Assembly: GCA_964521085.1 (NCBI GenBank)
Contig: CAZFPL010000065.1
Location: forward strand, 1 to 17,047
Direction of reading: 5' to 3'
DNA: 17,047 nt
Origin: JAFGKK01 sp964521085
GTDB taxonomy: Bacteria; Chloroflexota; Anaerolineae; Anaerolineales; RBG-16-64-43
Part shown: positions 1 to 7,983 of the stretch, one piece after another
Layout: the number at the start of each line of letters is the position of its first letter
How positions within the stretch are numbered: position 1 is the first letter of the stretch
The notes under the pieces: model-generated
Databases searched by the model: none
What the model was told of the DNA's origin: nothing
What the model saw: only the letters and a program-made list of their open reading frames with translations
Translations under genes and position numbers: made by a program

Positions 1-380
1 ATGAACCACCGCGCGGCAAGCCGCGCGGTATCACGGAGCGAAACCCCCAAGTTCTCACGCCGCAATCGGCGGGGTATTCCTCATCCCGCGAAAGCGGATA
101 AATTCCCTCCCGCGCCAGTAATTCGCGGAAAGGTCGAAAATAAAAGAGTTTGCACAAGTTTTTTATATCTCTACATTCCATCTTCGTGGGTGGAATAACC
201 CGTTCCGCCGACCCGGTCCGTCGAAAAAATGCGGTAGATACGCTTTTCCGGAAGTTGTTCGCATCCAAAGAATCCGCTCCGCGTATGGAAGACCGTAAAA
301 TCGAAAGTTCCACGGGCACAAATCTTGCGTTTTTTCCTCTCCGGGCACAGCACGAACGGGCTGAAACGTCGAATTCGAGA
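1..380. other. Non-coding left flank with a series of short hairpins
   Basis: I see no credible gene here. The small open frames are Arg/Pro-rich, lack ribosome-binding sites and resemble no family. The first 130 bases hold four inverted repeats in a row: a perfect 10-bp arm pair at 8-17/20-29 with a 2-nt centre, CGCCG/CGGCG at 58-62/67-71, CCGC-GAAA-GCGG at 86-97 (GNRA-type loop), and CCGCG/CGCGG at 110-114/124-128. The first could be the terminator stem of an upstream gene, but no U-tract follows. From about 130 to 380 the sequence is more AT-rich and shows no clear structure before the lacI promoter. Confidence 0.5.
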
Positions 381-408
381 TTGACAGAGGGGAAAATCCC
401 GCTATAAT
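381..408 (+). promoter_or_regulatory. Sigma-70-type promoter of the uronate operon
   Basis: TTGACA at 381-386 and TATAAT at 403-408 are both perfect consensus hexamers, separated by 16 nt. Transcription should start near 414-416, about 48 nt before the repressor ATG. The -10 box abuts and slightly overlaps the large palindrome at 408-451, so a bound repressor would block promoter clearance. No other promoter this good was noticed in the operon, so it probably drives everything from the repressor gene onward. Confidence 0.85.
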
Positions 409-451
409 TCCGTTAGCGTTACCGTTAGCGCTAACGGTAACGCTAACGGAA
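408..451. promoter_or_regulatory. Perfect 44-bp palindromic operator, probable LacI-family autoregulation site
   Basis: The palindrome is perfect, with 22-nt arms centred between 429 and 430. The core ACCGTTAGCGCTAACGGT (421-438) has the CG-centred, two-fold symmetric form typical of LacI-family operators. The unit CCGTTAGCG occurs twice on the left (410-418 and 422-430), and its complement occurs twice on the right, so there is one central full site flanked by an extra half-site on each side. The position directly after the -10 box and 12 nt before the repressor ATG implies autorepression. Most of it lies in the predicted transcript and could also fold as a hairpin. The outer GTTACC/GGTAAC elements resemble half-sites of the E. 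coli gluconate repressor GntR; that likeness is from recall and weak. Confidence 0.8.
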
Positions 452-462
452 AAACACCTCTC

Positions 463-1476
463 ATGACCCGAAAAGCAACCGTGGCGGATATCGCCCGCAA
501 AGCCGGTGTCTCGATCATGACCGTCTCCCGGGTTCTCAACCAAAAAGGAGACGTCAGCCCCGCCACCCGCCGGCGCGTTCAGGAAATCATCAACCGGCAG
601 CATTACCGCCCGAGCGGCATCGCCCGCAGCCTGGTCACCCGCCATTCCGGCACCATCGGATTGGTGATCCCCGACGTTTCCAACCCCTTCTTTGCCGACG
701 TCGCTCTCGGCGCCGAGCACGTGGCTTGCGCCGAAGGCTACAACATCTACTTGTGCAACACCGAAGAAGATCCGCAGCGCGAACTAACCGTCGTGTATTC
801 GCTGGAAGAGAAACGGGTCGACGGGGTGGTGCTTTTTAGCCGCCTCGGACCCCGCCAACTGGCCAGCGTCGTGGAACACCACCCGGCCGTCGTGCTGATC
901 AACCGACAAGTGCCGAATAGCTCCAAGGCCTCCGCGATCGGAGCGGTTCGACTCGACGACGTGCTGGGAGGCCGGCTGGTCACCCGCCATCTGCTCGAAC
1001 GCGGCCACCGGGCGATCGGGTTTCTGGCCGGACCGCCCTCTTCGCACAGCGGACTCAACCGCGCCAAAGGTTACCGCGGGAGTCTGGCGGAAGCAGGAGT
1101 GGCAGCCAACCCCGCCTGGGAATACCCCTGCGCGCCGACCGTCGAAGGCGGTCAGGCCGCCGCCCGTGACCTGCTGCTATCGAAACCGGAACTGACCGCC
1201 CTGTTCTGTTTCAACGACCTGGTCGCCGTGGGCGCCCTGCATGCCTGCGCGGAATTGGGACGCAAGGTTCCGCGCGATCTGTCCATCGTCGGATACGACG
1301 ACATTCCCCTGGCGGCGCTGGTCACCCCGCCGCTGACAACCTGCCGCGCTCCGCGCTATGAGTTGGGCGCCGAAGCCGTGCGCATGCTCTTGAACCGCAT
1401 CCGCGGATCCGCCGAAGCGTACAAGAAAGAAGTAATCCTGCAGCCGCAATTGGTCATCCGCGCCAGCGCGCCATGA
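463..1476 (+). CDS. LacI/GalR-family transcriptional repressor of the uronate operon
   Basis: A DNA-binding repressor with a sugar-acid or sugar effector, 337 aa, the normal length for the family. Residues 6-30 form the LacI helix-turn-helix (VADIARKAGVSIMTVSRVLN), followed by the hinge helix around residues 50-58. The periplasmic-binding-protein-like effector domain starts near residue 63 (GTIGLVIPDVSNPFF) and contains the late family motif near residue 273 (LSIVGYDDIPLAAL). The start at 463 puts the HTH at the very N-terminus as usual. There is no strong Shine-Dalgarno, because the palindrome fills the leader. It is the first gene of the operon, and the palindrome at 408-451 is its likely operator. 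The specificity residues (Ile18, Met19, Arg23) do not identify the effector. A uronate, mannonate or gluconate-type ligand is inferred from the downstream genes. Confidence 0.93.
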   Translation: MTRKATVADIARKAGVSIMTVSRVLNQKGDVSPATRRRVQEIINRQHYRPSGIARSLVTRHSGTIGLVIPDVSNPFFADVALGAEHVACAEGYNIYLCNTEEDPQRELTVVYSLEEKRVDGVVLFSRLGPRQLASVVEHHPAVVLINRQVPNSSKASAIGAVRLDDVLGGRLVTRHLLERGHRAIGFLAGPPSSHSGLNRAKGYRGSLAEAGVAANPAWEYPCAPTVEGGQAAARDLLLSKPELTALFCFNDLVAVGALHACAELGRKVPRDLSIVGYDDIPLAALVTPPLTTCRAPRYELGAEAVRMLLNRIRGSAEAYKKEVILQPQLVIRASAP

Positions 1477-1486
1477 CGAACATCAT

Positions 1487-1508
1487 CCGGTCTGGAGGAA
1501 GAGACCGG
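1487..1508 (+). promoter_or_regulatory. Short hairpin between the repressor and URO-D genes
   Basis: CCGGTCT at 1487-1493 pairs perfectly with AGACCGG at 1502-1508, leaving an 8-nt loop GGAGGAAG. No U-tract follows, so this is not an intrinsic terminator. The next gene has its own GGAGG at 1535-1539. A role in RNA processing or in setting the repressor to enzyme ratio is possible but unproven. Confidence 0.35.
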
Positions 1509-1546
1509 AGACCGAGAATTCCTGCCGATGTTTTGGAGGGCGAAGA

Positions 1547-2584
1547 ATGATGCGCACACCATGGGATCGTTTCAAATTGGCCGCCCGACTGGGGAAACCG
1601 GACACCGTCCCGGTCGCCCTGATCGTGGACAGCCCCTGGCTTCCAGGGTATGCCGGGATCGACACCCGCGATTATTTCCTTTTCCCGGAGAAATGGCTTG
1701 AGATCAACCGCGGGCTGCTGAAACGGTTCCCGGATGTGGTTTGGATTCCCGGTTTTTGGGTGGAATACGGCATGGCCGCCGAACCCTCCGCGCACGGCGC
1801 CCGGATCCGGTTTTATGCGGACCGCCCGCCTTCGATCGAACCGCTGGCAGACAACCTTGATTTCTGGTCCGAACTAAGGCCGGCCAATCCGCAGGAGGAC
1901 GGGCTGATGCCGCTGGTGCTGCGGATGTACAAGGTGATGGACGAGCGGCTCGCGGCCGAAGGATTGGGGATCCGGATCGTGGCCGCCCGCGGCCCGATGA
2001 CGGTGGCATCCTGGCTGTCCGGCATAACGCCGTTGATGCTGGATGTCGCGCTTAATCCGGAGAAAGTCTCCGCCGTTTTGAAGACAGTGACCACGACCAT
2101 CATCCGCTGGTTGCACGCCCAGCTGGAAACTCTCCGCCAGCCGGAAGCAATCCTGCTCCTGGATGACGTGGTGGGCATGGTATCCAAAGAGCATTACGAA
2201 GCAATCATTCATCCTCACCTGAAGCGGATCTTCGATGAATTCGACGGATTGATCCGCATCTATCACAACGATTCGGAATGCCCGCACCTTGCGGAAAGCC
2301 TGGCCCAGGCGAATTTCGACGTGTTTAACTTCAGCCATCTGGAGGATGCCGCCGAGATCAAATCCAAGATGGGGCATCGCGTGGCGCTGATGGGCAACGT
2401 TCCGCCTTTGGATGTGGGCGCCCGGGGAACCCCGGTGGATGTGGAAAATTCCGCGCGCCAAATCCTTGCCAAAGCCGCCGCCGGAGGCGGGTTGATATTG
2501 TCATTCGGGGGAGGCGTATCGCCGGACACTCCGCCTGAAAATATCGACGCGCTGGTGCGGGCGGCGCAGTCCTGGCATGGCTAG
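1547..2584 (+). CDS. URO-D-fold protein, MtaA/CmuA-like methyltransferase family
   Basis: This 345-aa protein belongs to the uroporphyrinogen decarboxylase superfamily of TIM barrels, which also holds corrinoid:thiol methyltransferases (MtaA, CmuA). Family marks are the LLLDD strand (203-207), the HND motif at 240-242, GNVPPLDV (283-290), the GTPVDVE segment (294-300) and the glycine-rich GGGLILSFGGGVSPDTPPENI stretch (313-333). MtaA-type enzymes bind zinc with His-X-Cys and a distal Cys. Here the first position reads His240-Asn-Asp242, and Phe320-Gly-Gly stands where the second Cys is expected, so ordinary thiol activation is unlikely. GGAGG at 1535-1539 supports the start, and a second in-frame ATG lies at 1550. 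True UroD is unlikely given the operon. It may handle methyl groups of methylated uronates or be a non-methyltransferase paralogue. The family is certain; the reaction is not. Confidence 0.8.
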   Translation: MMRTPWDRFKLAARLGKPDTVPVALIVDSPWLPGYAGIDTRDYFLFPEKWLEINRGLLKRFPDVVWIPGFWVEYGMAAEPSAHGARIRFYADRPPSIEPLADNLDFWSELRPANPQEDGLMPLVLRMYKVMDERLAAEGLGIRIVAARGPMTVASWLSGITPLMLDVALNPEKVSAVLKTVTTTIIRWLHAQLETLRQPEAILLLDDVVGMVSKEHYEAIIHPHLKRIFDEFDGLIRIYHNDSECPHLAESLAQANFDVFNFSHLEDAAEIKSKMGHRVALMGNVPPLDVGARGTPVDVENSARQILAKAAAGGGLILSFGGGVSPDTPPENIDALVRAAQSWHG

Positions 2585-2599
2585 TTATTTTGCTTACGG

Positions 2600-4036
2600 A
2601 TGAAACCCGAGATGAAAGATACCCCGAAAATCCATTTACCCGATGATCGTTATTTTGGGCCGGATCCCCGGCAGAAGGAAATCGCGCAGGAGTTGTACGG
2701 CAAGGTCAGCGATCTCCCCCTGCTCTGCCCGCATGGTCATGTGGATCCCCGCATCTTTGCGGATCCGGATTACGCGTTCGGCACTCCCACCGATGTGCTG
2801 ATCATCCCCGACCACTACATCTACCGCATGCTTTACTCGCAGGGCATCCCGCTGGAAGCGCTGGGGATTCCCCGCCGGGACGGCGGTGAGGTTGAAAAGG
2901 ATCCTCGAAAAATCTGGCAGACGTTTGCGGAGAATTTCTTTCTGTTCCGCGGCACGCCCACCGGGATGTGGTTGAACCACGAGTTGGCATCCGTCTTCGG
3001 CATCACCGACAAGCTGACGGCAGAATCAGCCCGAGTCATTTACGACCTGATCGCCGCCCAATTAGCGACCCCCGAATTCCGGCCGCGCCGTCTGTTCGAA
3101 CGTTTCAAGATCGAAGTGCTGGCCACCACCGACAGCGCCACCGATCCGCTGGCGAACCACCAGGCTTTGCGCGCCTCGGGTTGGCCGGGGCGGATCGTGC
3201 CGACGTTCCGCCCGGACGGCGTCACCCAGCTCGACGCGCCCGGCTGGCGTTCGAACATCGAGACGCTCGGCGCGATGTGCGGATTCGAAATCACCGGCTG
3301 CCGGCAGCTGATCCGGGCGCTGGAAAACCGGCGTGCATTTTTTAAAACGCTGGGCGCCACCGCCACCGATCAGGCCGCCCAGACCGCCTACACCGGCTCC
3401 CTGACGGATGCCGAAGCCGATGCGATATTCCAACGCGCCCTGAAAGGGAAATCCACGGACGAGGATTCAGTCCGCTTCACCGGCCACCTGGTGATGGAAA
3501 GCGCGCGCATGAGTCTCGACGACGGCCTGGTAATGCAGTTTCATGTCGGTGCGTACCGCAACCACAATCCGCAGATCGCGGAGAAATTCGGCAGCGACAA
3601 GGGCGCGGATATCCCGGTCCGGGGGGAATTCACCCGCGCCCTGCAGCCGCTGCTCGCGCGCTACGGGAACGACCCGCGGCTGACCTTAATCCTCTTCACT
3701 CTCGACGAATCCACCTACGCACGGGAACTGGCGCCGCTGGCGGGGCATTACCCGAGCGTCAAACTGGGGCCGGCATGGTGGTTCCATGACAGCCTCAACG
3801 GCATGATGCGCTACCGCGAATACGTGATCGAGACCGCCGGACTTTACAACACCGTCGGCTTTAACGACGACACGCGCGCTTTTCCCTCCATCCCGGCTCG
3901 GCACGACCTTTCGCGGCGCGCGGACGCCAATTGGATCGCGGGAATGGTGGTGCGCGGCATCATCGACAGAATCGACGCAGAAGCGATGTGCCTCGACGCC
4001 GCGTACCGGCTCGCCAAACAGGCATATCGATTCTAG
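2600..4036 (+). CDS. uxaC: Uronate (glucuronate/galacturonate) isomerase
   Basis: Interconverts D-glucuronate and D-fructuronate (and D-galacturonate and D-tagaturonate), the first cytoplasmic step of hexuronate catabolism, EC 5.3.1.12. The protein has 478 aa, usual for UxaC, an amidohydrolase-superfamily TIM barrel. Visible motifs are PHGHVDP at 44-50 with the metal-binding HxH (His45, His47), a TTDSATDPL strand, VPTFRPD, the FHVGAYRNHNP strand with its barrel His, and the LGPAWWFHDSLNGM segment followed near the C-terminus by GFNDDTRAFPSIPARHDLSRR. These match the conserved order in the family. The start is 15 nt after the URO-D stop. An alternative ATG at 2612 is possible because neither has a strong ribosome-binding site. 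With the next gene it indicates the glucuronate branch. Confidence 0.93.
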   Translation: MKPEMKDTPKIHLPDDRYFGPDPRQKEIAQELYGKVSDLPLLCPHGHVDPRIFADPDYAFGTPTDVLIIPDHYIYRMLYSQGIPLEALGIPRRDGGEVEKDPRKIWQTFAENFFLFRGTPTGMWLNHELASVFGITDKLTAESARVIYDLIAAQLATPEFRPRRLFERFKIEVLATTDSATDPLANHQALRASGWPGRIVPTFRPDGVTQLDAPGWRSNIETLGAMCGFEITGCRQLIRALENRRAFFKTLGATATDQAAQTAYTGSLTDAEADAIFQRALKGKSTDEDSVRFTGHLVMESARMSLDDGLVMQFHVGAYRNHNPQIAEKFGSDKGADIPVRGEFTRALQPLLARYGNDPRLTLILFTLDESTYARELAPLAGHYPSVKLGPAWWFHDSLNGMMRYREYVIETAGLYNTVGFNDDTRAFPSIPARHDLSRRADANWIAGMVVRGIIDRIDAEAMCLDAAYRLAKQAYRF

Positions 4037-4046
4037 GAGAATCACA

Positions 4047-4889
4047 ATGGAAAAAAGCATGAGTCCTAAAGGGAATTTTCTTTTTGACCTATCGGGCCGC
4101 ACGGCGGTCGTCACCGGCGGCGCGGGCGTACTTTGCTCAACGCTGTGCCGCGCTCTGGCCCGCATGGGTGTGAACGTCGCGGTCCTGGATTTGGCGAAGG
4201 ATGCGGCCGAAAAAGTTGCGACCGAGATCGCCGACGAGGGCGGAAAATCCTTGGGCCTGGCGGGCGACGTGTTGGATCTTGCTTCCTTGAAGGATGCGCG
4301 CGAATCCGTCCTGGCTCAATTCGGGCGGATCGACATCCTGATCAACGGCGCCGGCGGCAATAAAAAACAGGCCTCCACATCGCCCGACCTGTCGTTCTTC
4401 GACCTCCCGGCCGACGCCATTCGCGGAGTGTTCGATCTGAATCTCCTCGGCACGCTGCTGCCGAGCCAGGTATTCGGCAAGGCGATGGCCGACCAAGGCG
4501 AGGGGGTCATCCTCAATATCTCCTCCATGAACGCGTTCCGCCCCCTGACGCGCATCCCGGCCTATTCCGCGGCCAAAGCGGCGGTAAGTAATTTCACCCA
4601 GTGGCTGGCGGTGCATCTGGCCCAGGAATACAGCCCCAAAATCCGGGTGAACGCACTGGCGCCGGGTTTCTTCCTGACGGAGCAGAATCGTTTCCTGTTG
4701 ACCGATCCGGCCAGTGGAGAACTCAGCCCGCGCGGCCGCACGATCCTAGCCCACACCCCGATGAACCGGTTCGGCGATCCGCAGGATCTCATTGGAACCG
4801 CCGTCTGGCTGCTCTCGCCGGCGGCCGCCTTCATCACCGGCGTGGTTATCCCGGTCGACGGCGGATTCTCGGCCTGCAGCGGAGTCTAG
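4047..4889 (+). CDS. uxuB: Short-chain dehydrogenase, probable D-fructuronate reductase (D-mannonate oxidoreductase)
   Basis: Expected to reduce D-fructuronate to D-mannonate with NAD(P)H. It is a classical SDR of 280 aa. The Rossmann motif is TGGAGVLC at 23-30, where the last glycine of TGxxxGxG is replaced by Cys30. The NAG-type motif reads NGAGGNKKQAS (100-110), the catalytic Ser is in NISS (157-160), YSAAK is at 173-177 (Tyr173, Lys177), and the NALAPGFFLTEQNRFLL loop follows. The NGAGGN-type motif and this loop are typical of the SDR form of fructuronate reductase found in Bacillus and Thermotoga, which is unrelated to the E. coli UxuB fold. AGGAG at 4035-4039 overlaps the uxaC stop, so the two are probably translationally coupled. 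Another sugar-acid or polyol dehydrogenase cannot be excluded, but the position after uxaC supports this call. Confidence 0.82.
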   Translation: MEKSMSPKGNFLFDLSGRTAVVTGGAGVLCSTLCRALARMGVNVAVLDLAKDAAEKVATEIADEGGKSLGLAGDVLDLASLKDARESVLAQFGRIDILINGAGGNKKQASTSPDLSFFDLPADAIRGVFDLNLLGTLLPSQVFGKAMADQGEGVILNISSMNAFRPLTRIPAYSAAKAAVSNFTQWLAVHLAQEYSPKIRVNALAPGFFLTEQNRFLLTDPASGELSPRGRTILAHTPMNRFGDPQDLIGTAVWLLSPAAAFITGVVIPVDGGFSACSGV

Positions 4890-4909
4890 GAAACGGACGA
4901 ACATACAAG

Positions 4910-6160
4910 ATGATAGCCGGTCAAGGAAGCCCCCAGCGCAATTTATCCGACGACGAAATGCGCTCGATCATTCGGGAAGGATTGGCAACCCTCCCGATCG
5001 ACGGCAAGCGCGTGCTGGTCATCATCCCCGACGGCACGCGCATGATGCCCATGCCGAAGATGTTCGAACTCCTCCGGGAATGGATCGGCCCCCGCGCGGC
5101 CGCGCTCGATTTTCTGGTGGCGCTTGGCACGCATCAGCCAATGACCGATGCCCAGCTCAGCCGGCTGGTCGGGCGGACGGTGACGAACGGGCACGTCGAT
5201 CAGACACGGATTTTCAACCATGAATGGAGTGATCCGGCATGCTTCGCCCGCGTCGGGGTCATTCCGGCGGAAGACATCCGGCGGATATCCGGCGGGCTGA
5301 TGGCGCAGGACGTTCCCGTTTCGCTGAATAAACGGATTTTCGATTACGACCAGTTGATCGTCTGCGGACCGGTGTTCCCGCACGAGGTGGTCGGTTTCTC
5401 CGGCGGCAACAAGTATTTCTTTCCCGGGATCGCCGGGCCGGAGATCATCAACTTCACCCACTGGCTGGGCGCGCTGATGACCAGCAGCCAGATCATCGGC
5501 GCCGGGTACACGCCGGTGCGGGCGGTGATCGACCGGGCGGCAGGGATGATCAGCATACCGAAAGCCTGCCTTGCGCTTGTCGTGCGCGAATCCGGCCTGG
5601 TCGGCCTGTTTACCGGCTCGCCGGAGGAAGCCTGGCAGGCCGCCGCCGACCTCTCGGCGCAAGTTCATATCCAATTTGTGGAGAAACCGCTGCAGCGCGT
5701 GCTGTCGATCATGCCCGAGATGTACGACGATTTGTGGACGGCGGCCAAGGGGATGTACAAGATGGAGCCGGCAATAGCCGACGGCGGCGAAGTCGTCATC
5801 TATGCACCGCACGTCACCGAGGTCAGTTACACGCACGGCCGGCTGCTGGATGAGATCGGCTATCACTGCCGGGATTATTTCATGAAACAGTGGGACAGGT
5901 TCAAGGAGTATCCGGGCGGCGTGCTGGCCCACTCGACGCACGTCAAGGGATTGGGGGAATTCGACGCGGCGACCGGGATCGAAACCCCGCGCATCCGCGT
6001 GACGCTGGCGACCGGGATTCCGGAAGATCGCTGCCGGCGGATCAACCTTGGTTATCTCGACCCGCGGCTGATCGATCTGCGCGAGTGGCAGGGACGCGAA
6101 GCGGAGGGAATCCTCGCAGTGCCCCGCGCCGGAGAGATGCTTTACCGCCTCAAGGCTTGA
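4910..6160 (+). CDS. LarA-family nickel-pincer racemase/epimerase, candidate mannonate/gluconate 2-epimerase
   Basis: LarA enzymes use the nickel-pincer nucleotide (NPN) to racemise or epimerise 2-hydroxyacids by hydride transfer at C2. This copy has 416 aa, close to lactate racemase. The positions expected for catalysis are present: PDGTR with Asp41 and Arg44, GTH with His75, PHEVVGFSGGNKYFFPG with His158 and Lys168 (the NPN-linked lysine in LarA), and FTHW with His184. The start at 4910 follows the uxuB stop by 20 nt, with a weak ribosome-binding site. The open frame runs further upstream, but that part is a shadow of uxuB. The gene stands where mannonate dehydratase UxuA is expected and is followed by 6-phosphogluconate dehydrogenase, so C2 epimerisation of D-mannonate to D-gluconate is an attractive function. 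The NPN synthesis genes larB, larC and larE are not in the window. The family is sure; the substrate is inferred. Confidence 0.85.
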   Translation: MIAGQGSPQRNLSDDEMRSIIREGLATLPIDGKRVLVIIPDGTRMMPMPKMFELLREWIGPRAAALDFLVALGTHQPMTDAQLSRLVGRTVTNGHVDQTRIFNHEWSDPACFARVGVIPAEDIRRISGGLMAQDVPVSLNKRIFDYDQLIVCGPVFPHEVVGFSGGNKYFFPGIAGPEIINFTHWLGALMTSSQIIGAGYTPVRAVIDRAAGMISIPKACLALVVRESGLVGLFTGSPEEAWQAAADLSAQVHIQFVEKPLQRVLSIMPEMYDDLWTAAKGMYKMEPAIADGGEVVIYAPHVTEVSYTHGRLLDEIGYHCRDYFMKQWDRFKEYPGGVLAHSTHVKGLGEFDAATGIETPRIRVTLATGIPEDRCRRINLGYLDPRLIDLREWQGREAEGILAVPRAGEMLYRLKA

Positions 6161-6161
6161 A
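6107..6161 (+). repeat. 55-bp sequence repeated exactly across the assembly gap (copy 1)
   Basis: This stretch covers the last codons of the larA-like gene, its stop and one further base. It recurs base for base at 6262-6316 on the other side of the N run. Two contig ends sharing an identical 55-bp end were most likely placed side by side without being merged. It is not considered a biological repeat. Confidence 0.85.
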
Positions 6162-6261
6162 NNNNNNNNNNNNNNNNNNNNNNNNNNNNNNNNNNNNNNN
6201 NNNNNNNNNNNNNNNNNNNNNNNNNNNNNNNNNNNNNNNNNNNNNNNNNNNNNNNNNNNNN
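6162..6261. other. Scaffold gap of 100 N
   Basis: Exactly 100 undetermined bases, a customary placeholder for a gap of unknown length. The flanks are identical for 55 bp (6107-6161 and 6262-6316), so the real gap is probably zero or negative in length and the larA-like gene probably leads directly into the REP-like element and gnd. A missing gene, for example a gluconokinase, is unlikely to be hidden here unless the overlap is a true duplication. Confidence 0.9.
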
Positions 6262-6316
6262 GGAATCCTCGCAGTGCCCCGCGCCGGAGAGATGCTTTAC
6301 CGCCTCAAGGCTTGAA
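6262..6316 (+). repeat. 55-bp sequence repeated exactly across the assembly gap (copy 2)
   Basis: Identical to 6107-6161, including the GCTTGA end of the LarA-like reading frame. It should be collapsed with copy 1 when the contigs are joined. Read on its own it would look like a tiny 3' gene fragment, but no real second gene is implied. Confidence 0.85.
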
Positions 6317-6329
6317 AGCGAGTGAGAAT

Positions 6330-6427
6330 GGTGGTCGAGTAGCGGTTTTTGCGTATCGAGACCACCGTTCCATCCCGAGGTCTCGATACGCCCCGCACAA
6401 AGAACAGTGCGGGGCTACTCGACCGCC
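6330..6427. repeat. REP/MITE-like three-stem palindromic element
   Basis: The outer arms GGTGGTCGAGTAGC (6330-6343) and GCTACTCGACCGCC (6414-6427) pair at 13 of 14 positions. They enclose two perfect hairpins: GCGTATCGAGACC/GGTCTCGATACGC (6351-6363/6379-6391) and CCCCGCAC/GTGCGGGG (6391-6398/6407-6414). The whole folds as a cloverleaf-like three-way junction in the spacer between the larA-like gene and gnd. The words GTCGAGTAGC and GGTCTCGATACGC are, from recall, frequent in dispersed palindromic repeats of high-GC bacteria. It may modulate mRNA stability or read-through within the operon, and a genomic repeat here could explain the nearby assembly break. Confidence 0.7.
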
Positions 6428-6456
6428 GGATCATGGAAAACGAAAGGACTGAACGT

Positions 6457-7920
<1,464 letters not shown>

Positions 7921-7937
7921 ACTTTCTCCTCATCCCC

Positions 7938-7969
7938 GCTCCCTCTCCCGGCAAGCCGGGAGAGGGAGC
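7938..7969. terminator. Strong hairpin between convergent gnd and the RACo gene
   Basis: Perfect 15-bp arms, GCTCCCTCTCCCGGC (7938-7952) and GCCGGGAGAGGGAGC (7955-7969), with a 2-nt centre, sit between two converging genes. No U-tract follows on either strand, so it is not a textbook intrinsic terminator. Its position suits bidirectional transcript-end protection. The CCCTCTCCC/GGGAGAGGG arms, followed by AAGGGGGTGA, resemble dispersed intergenic hairpin repeats that I recall from Chloroflexota genomes, so it may be a mobile REP-type element serving this role. Confidence 0.6.
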
Positions 7970-7983
7970 CAAGGGGGTGACGT

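Noticed and set aside
1..198. Open frame of 65 residues at the left edge
   Set aside because: Arg/Pro-rich, runs through hairpins, has no ribosome-binding site and no family resemblance.
163..720. Minus-strand open frame overlapping the operon promoter and the repressor 5' end
   Set aside because: It overlaps the clear LacI gene and its promoter/operator; composition is that of an antisense shadow in GC-rich DNA.
1547..2584. True uroporphyrinogen-III decarboxylase of haem synthesis (hemE)
   Set aside because: The GNVPPLDV and glycine-rich C-terminal pattern match the MtaA/CmuA-like branch, and no haem genes are nearby.
4601..4909. Longer N-terminus for the LarA-like protein
   Set aside because: The extension overlaps uxuB in another frame and is low-complexity; the conserved LarA sequence begins after 4910.
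5890..6315. Open frame running through the N stretch
   Set aside because: It is a frame-shifted shadow of the larA-like gene that is joined through undetermined bases.
6107..6316. True tandem duplication of the larA 3' end
   Set aside because: Exact identity, abrupt ends at a 100-N run and a k-mer-like length point to unmerged contig ends.
6349..6456. Longer N-terminus for Gnd
   Set aside because: The extension translates the palindromic element; the Rossmann motif starts directly after the ATG at 6457, which has an AGGA 8 nt upstream.
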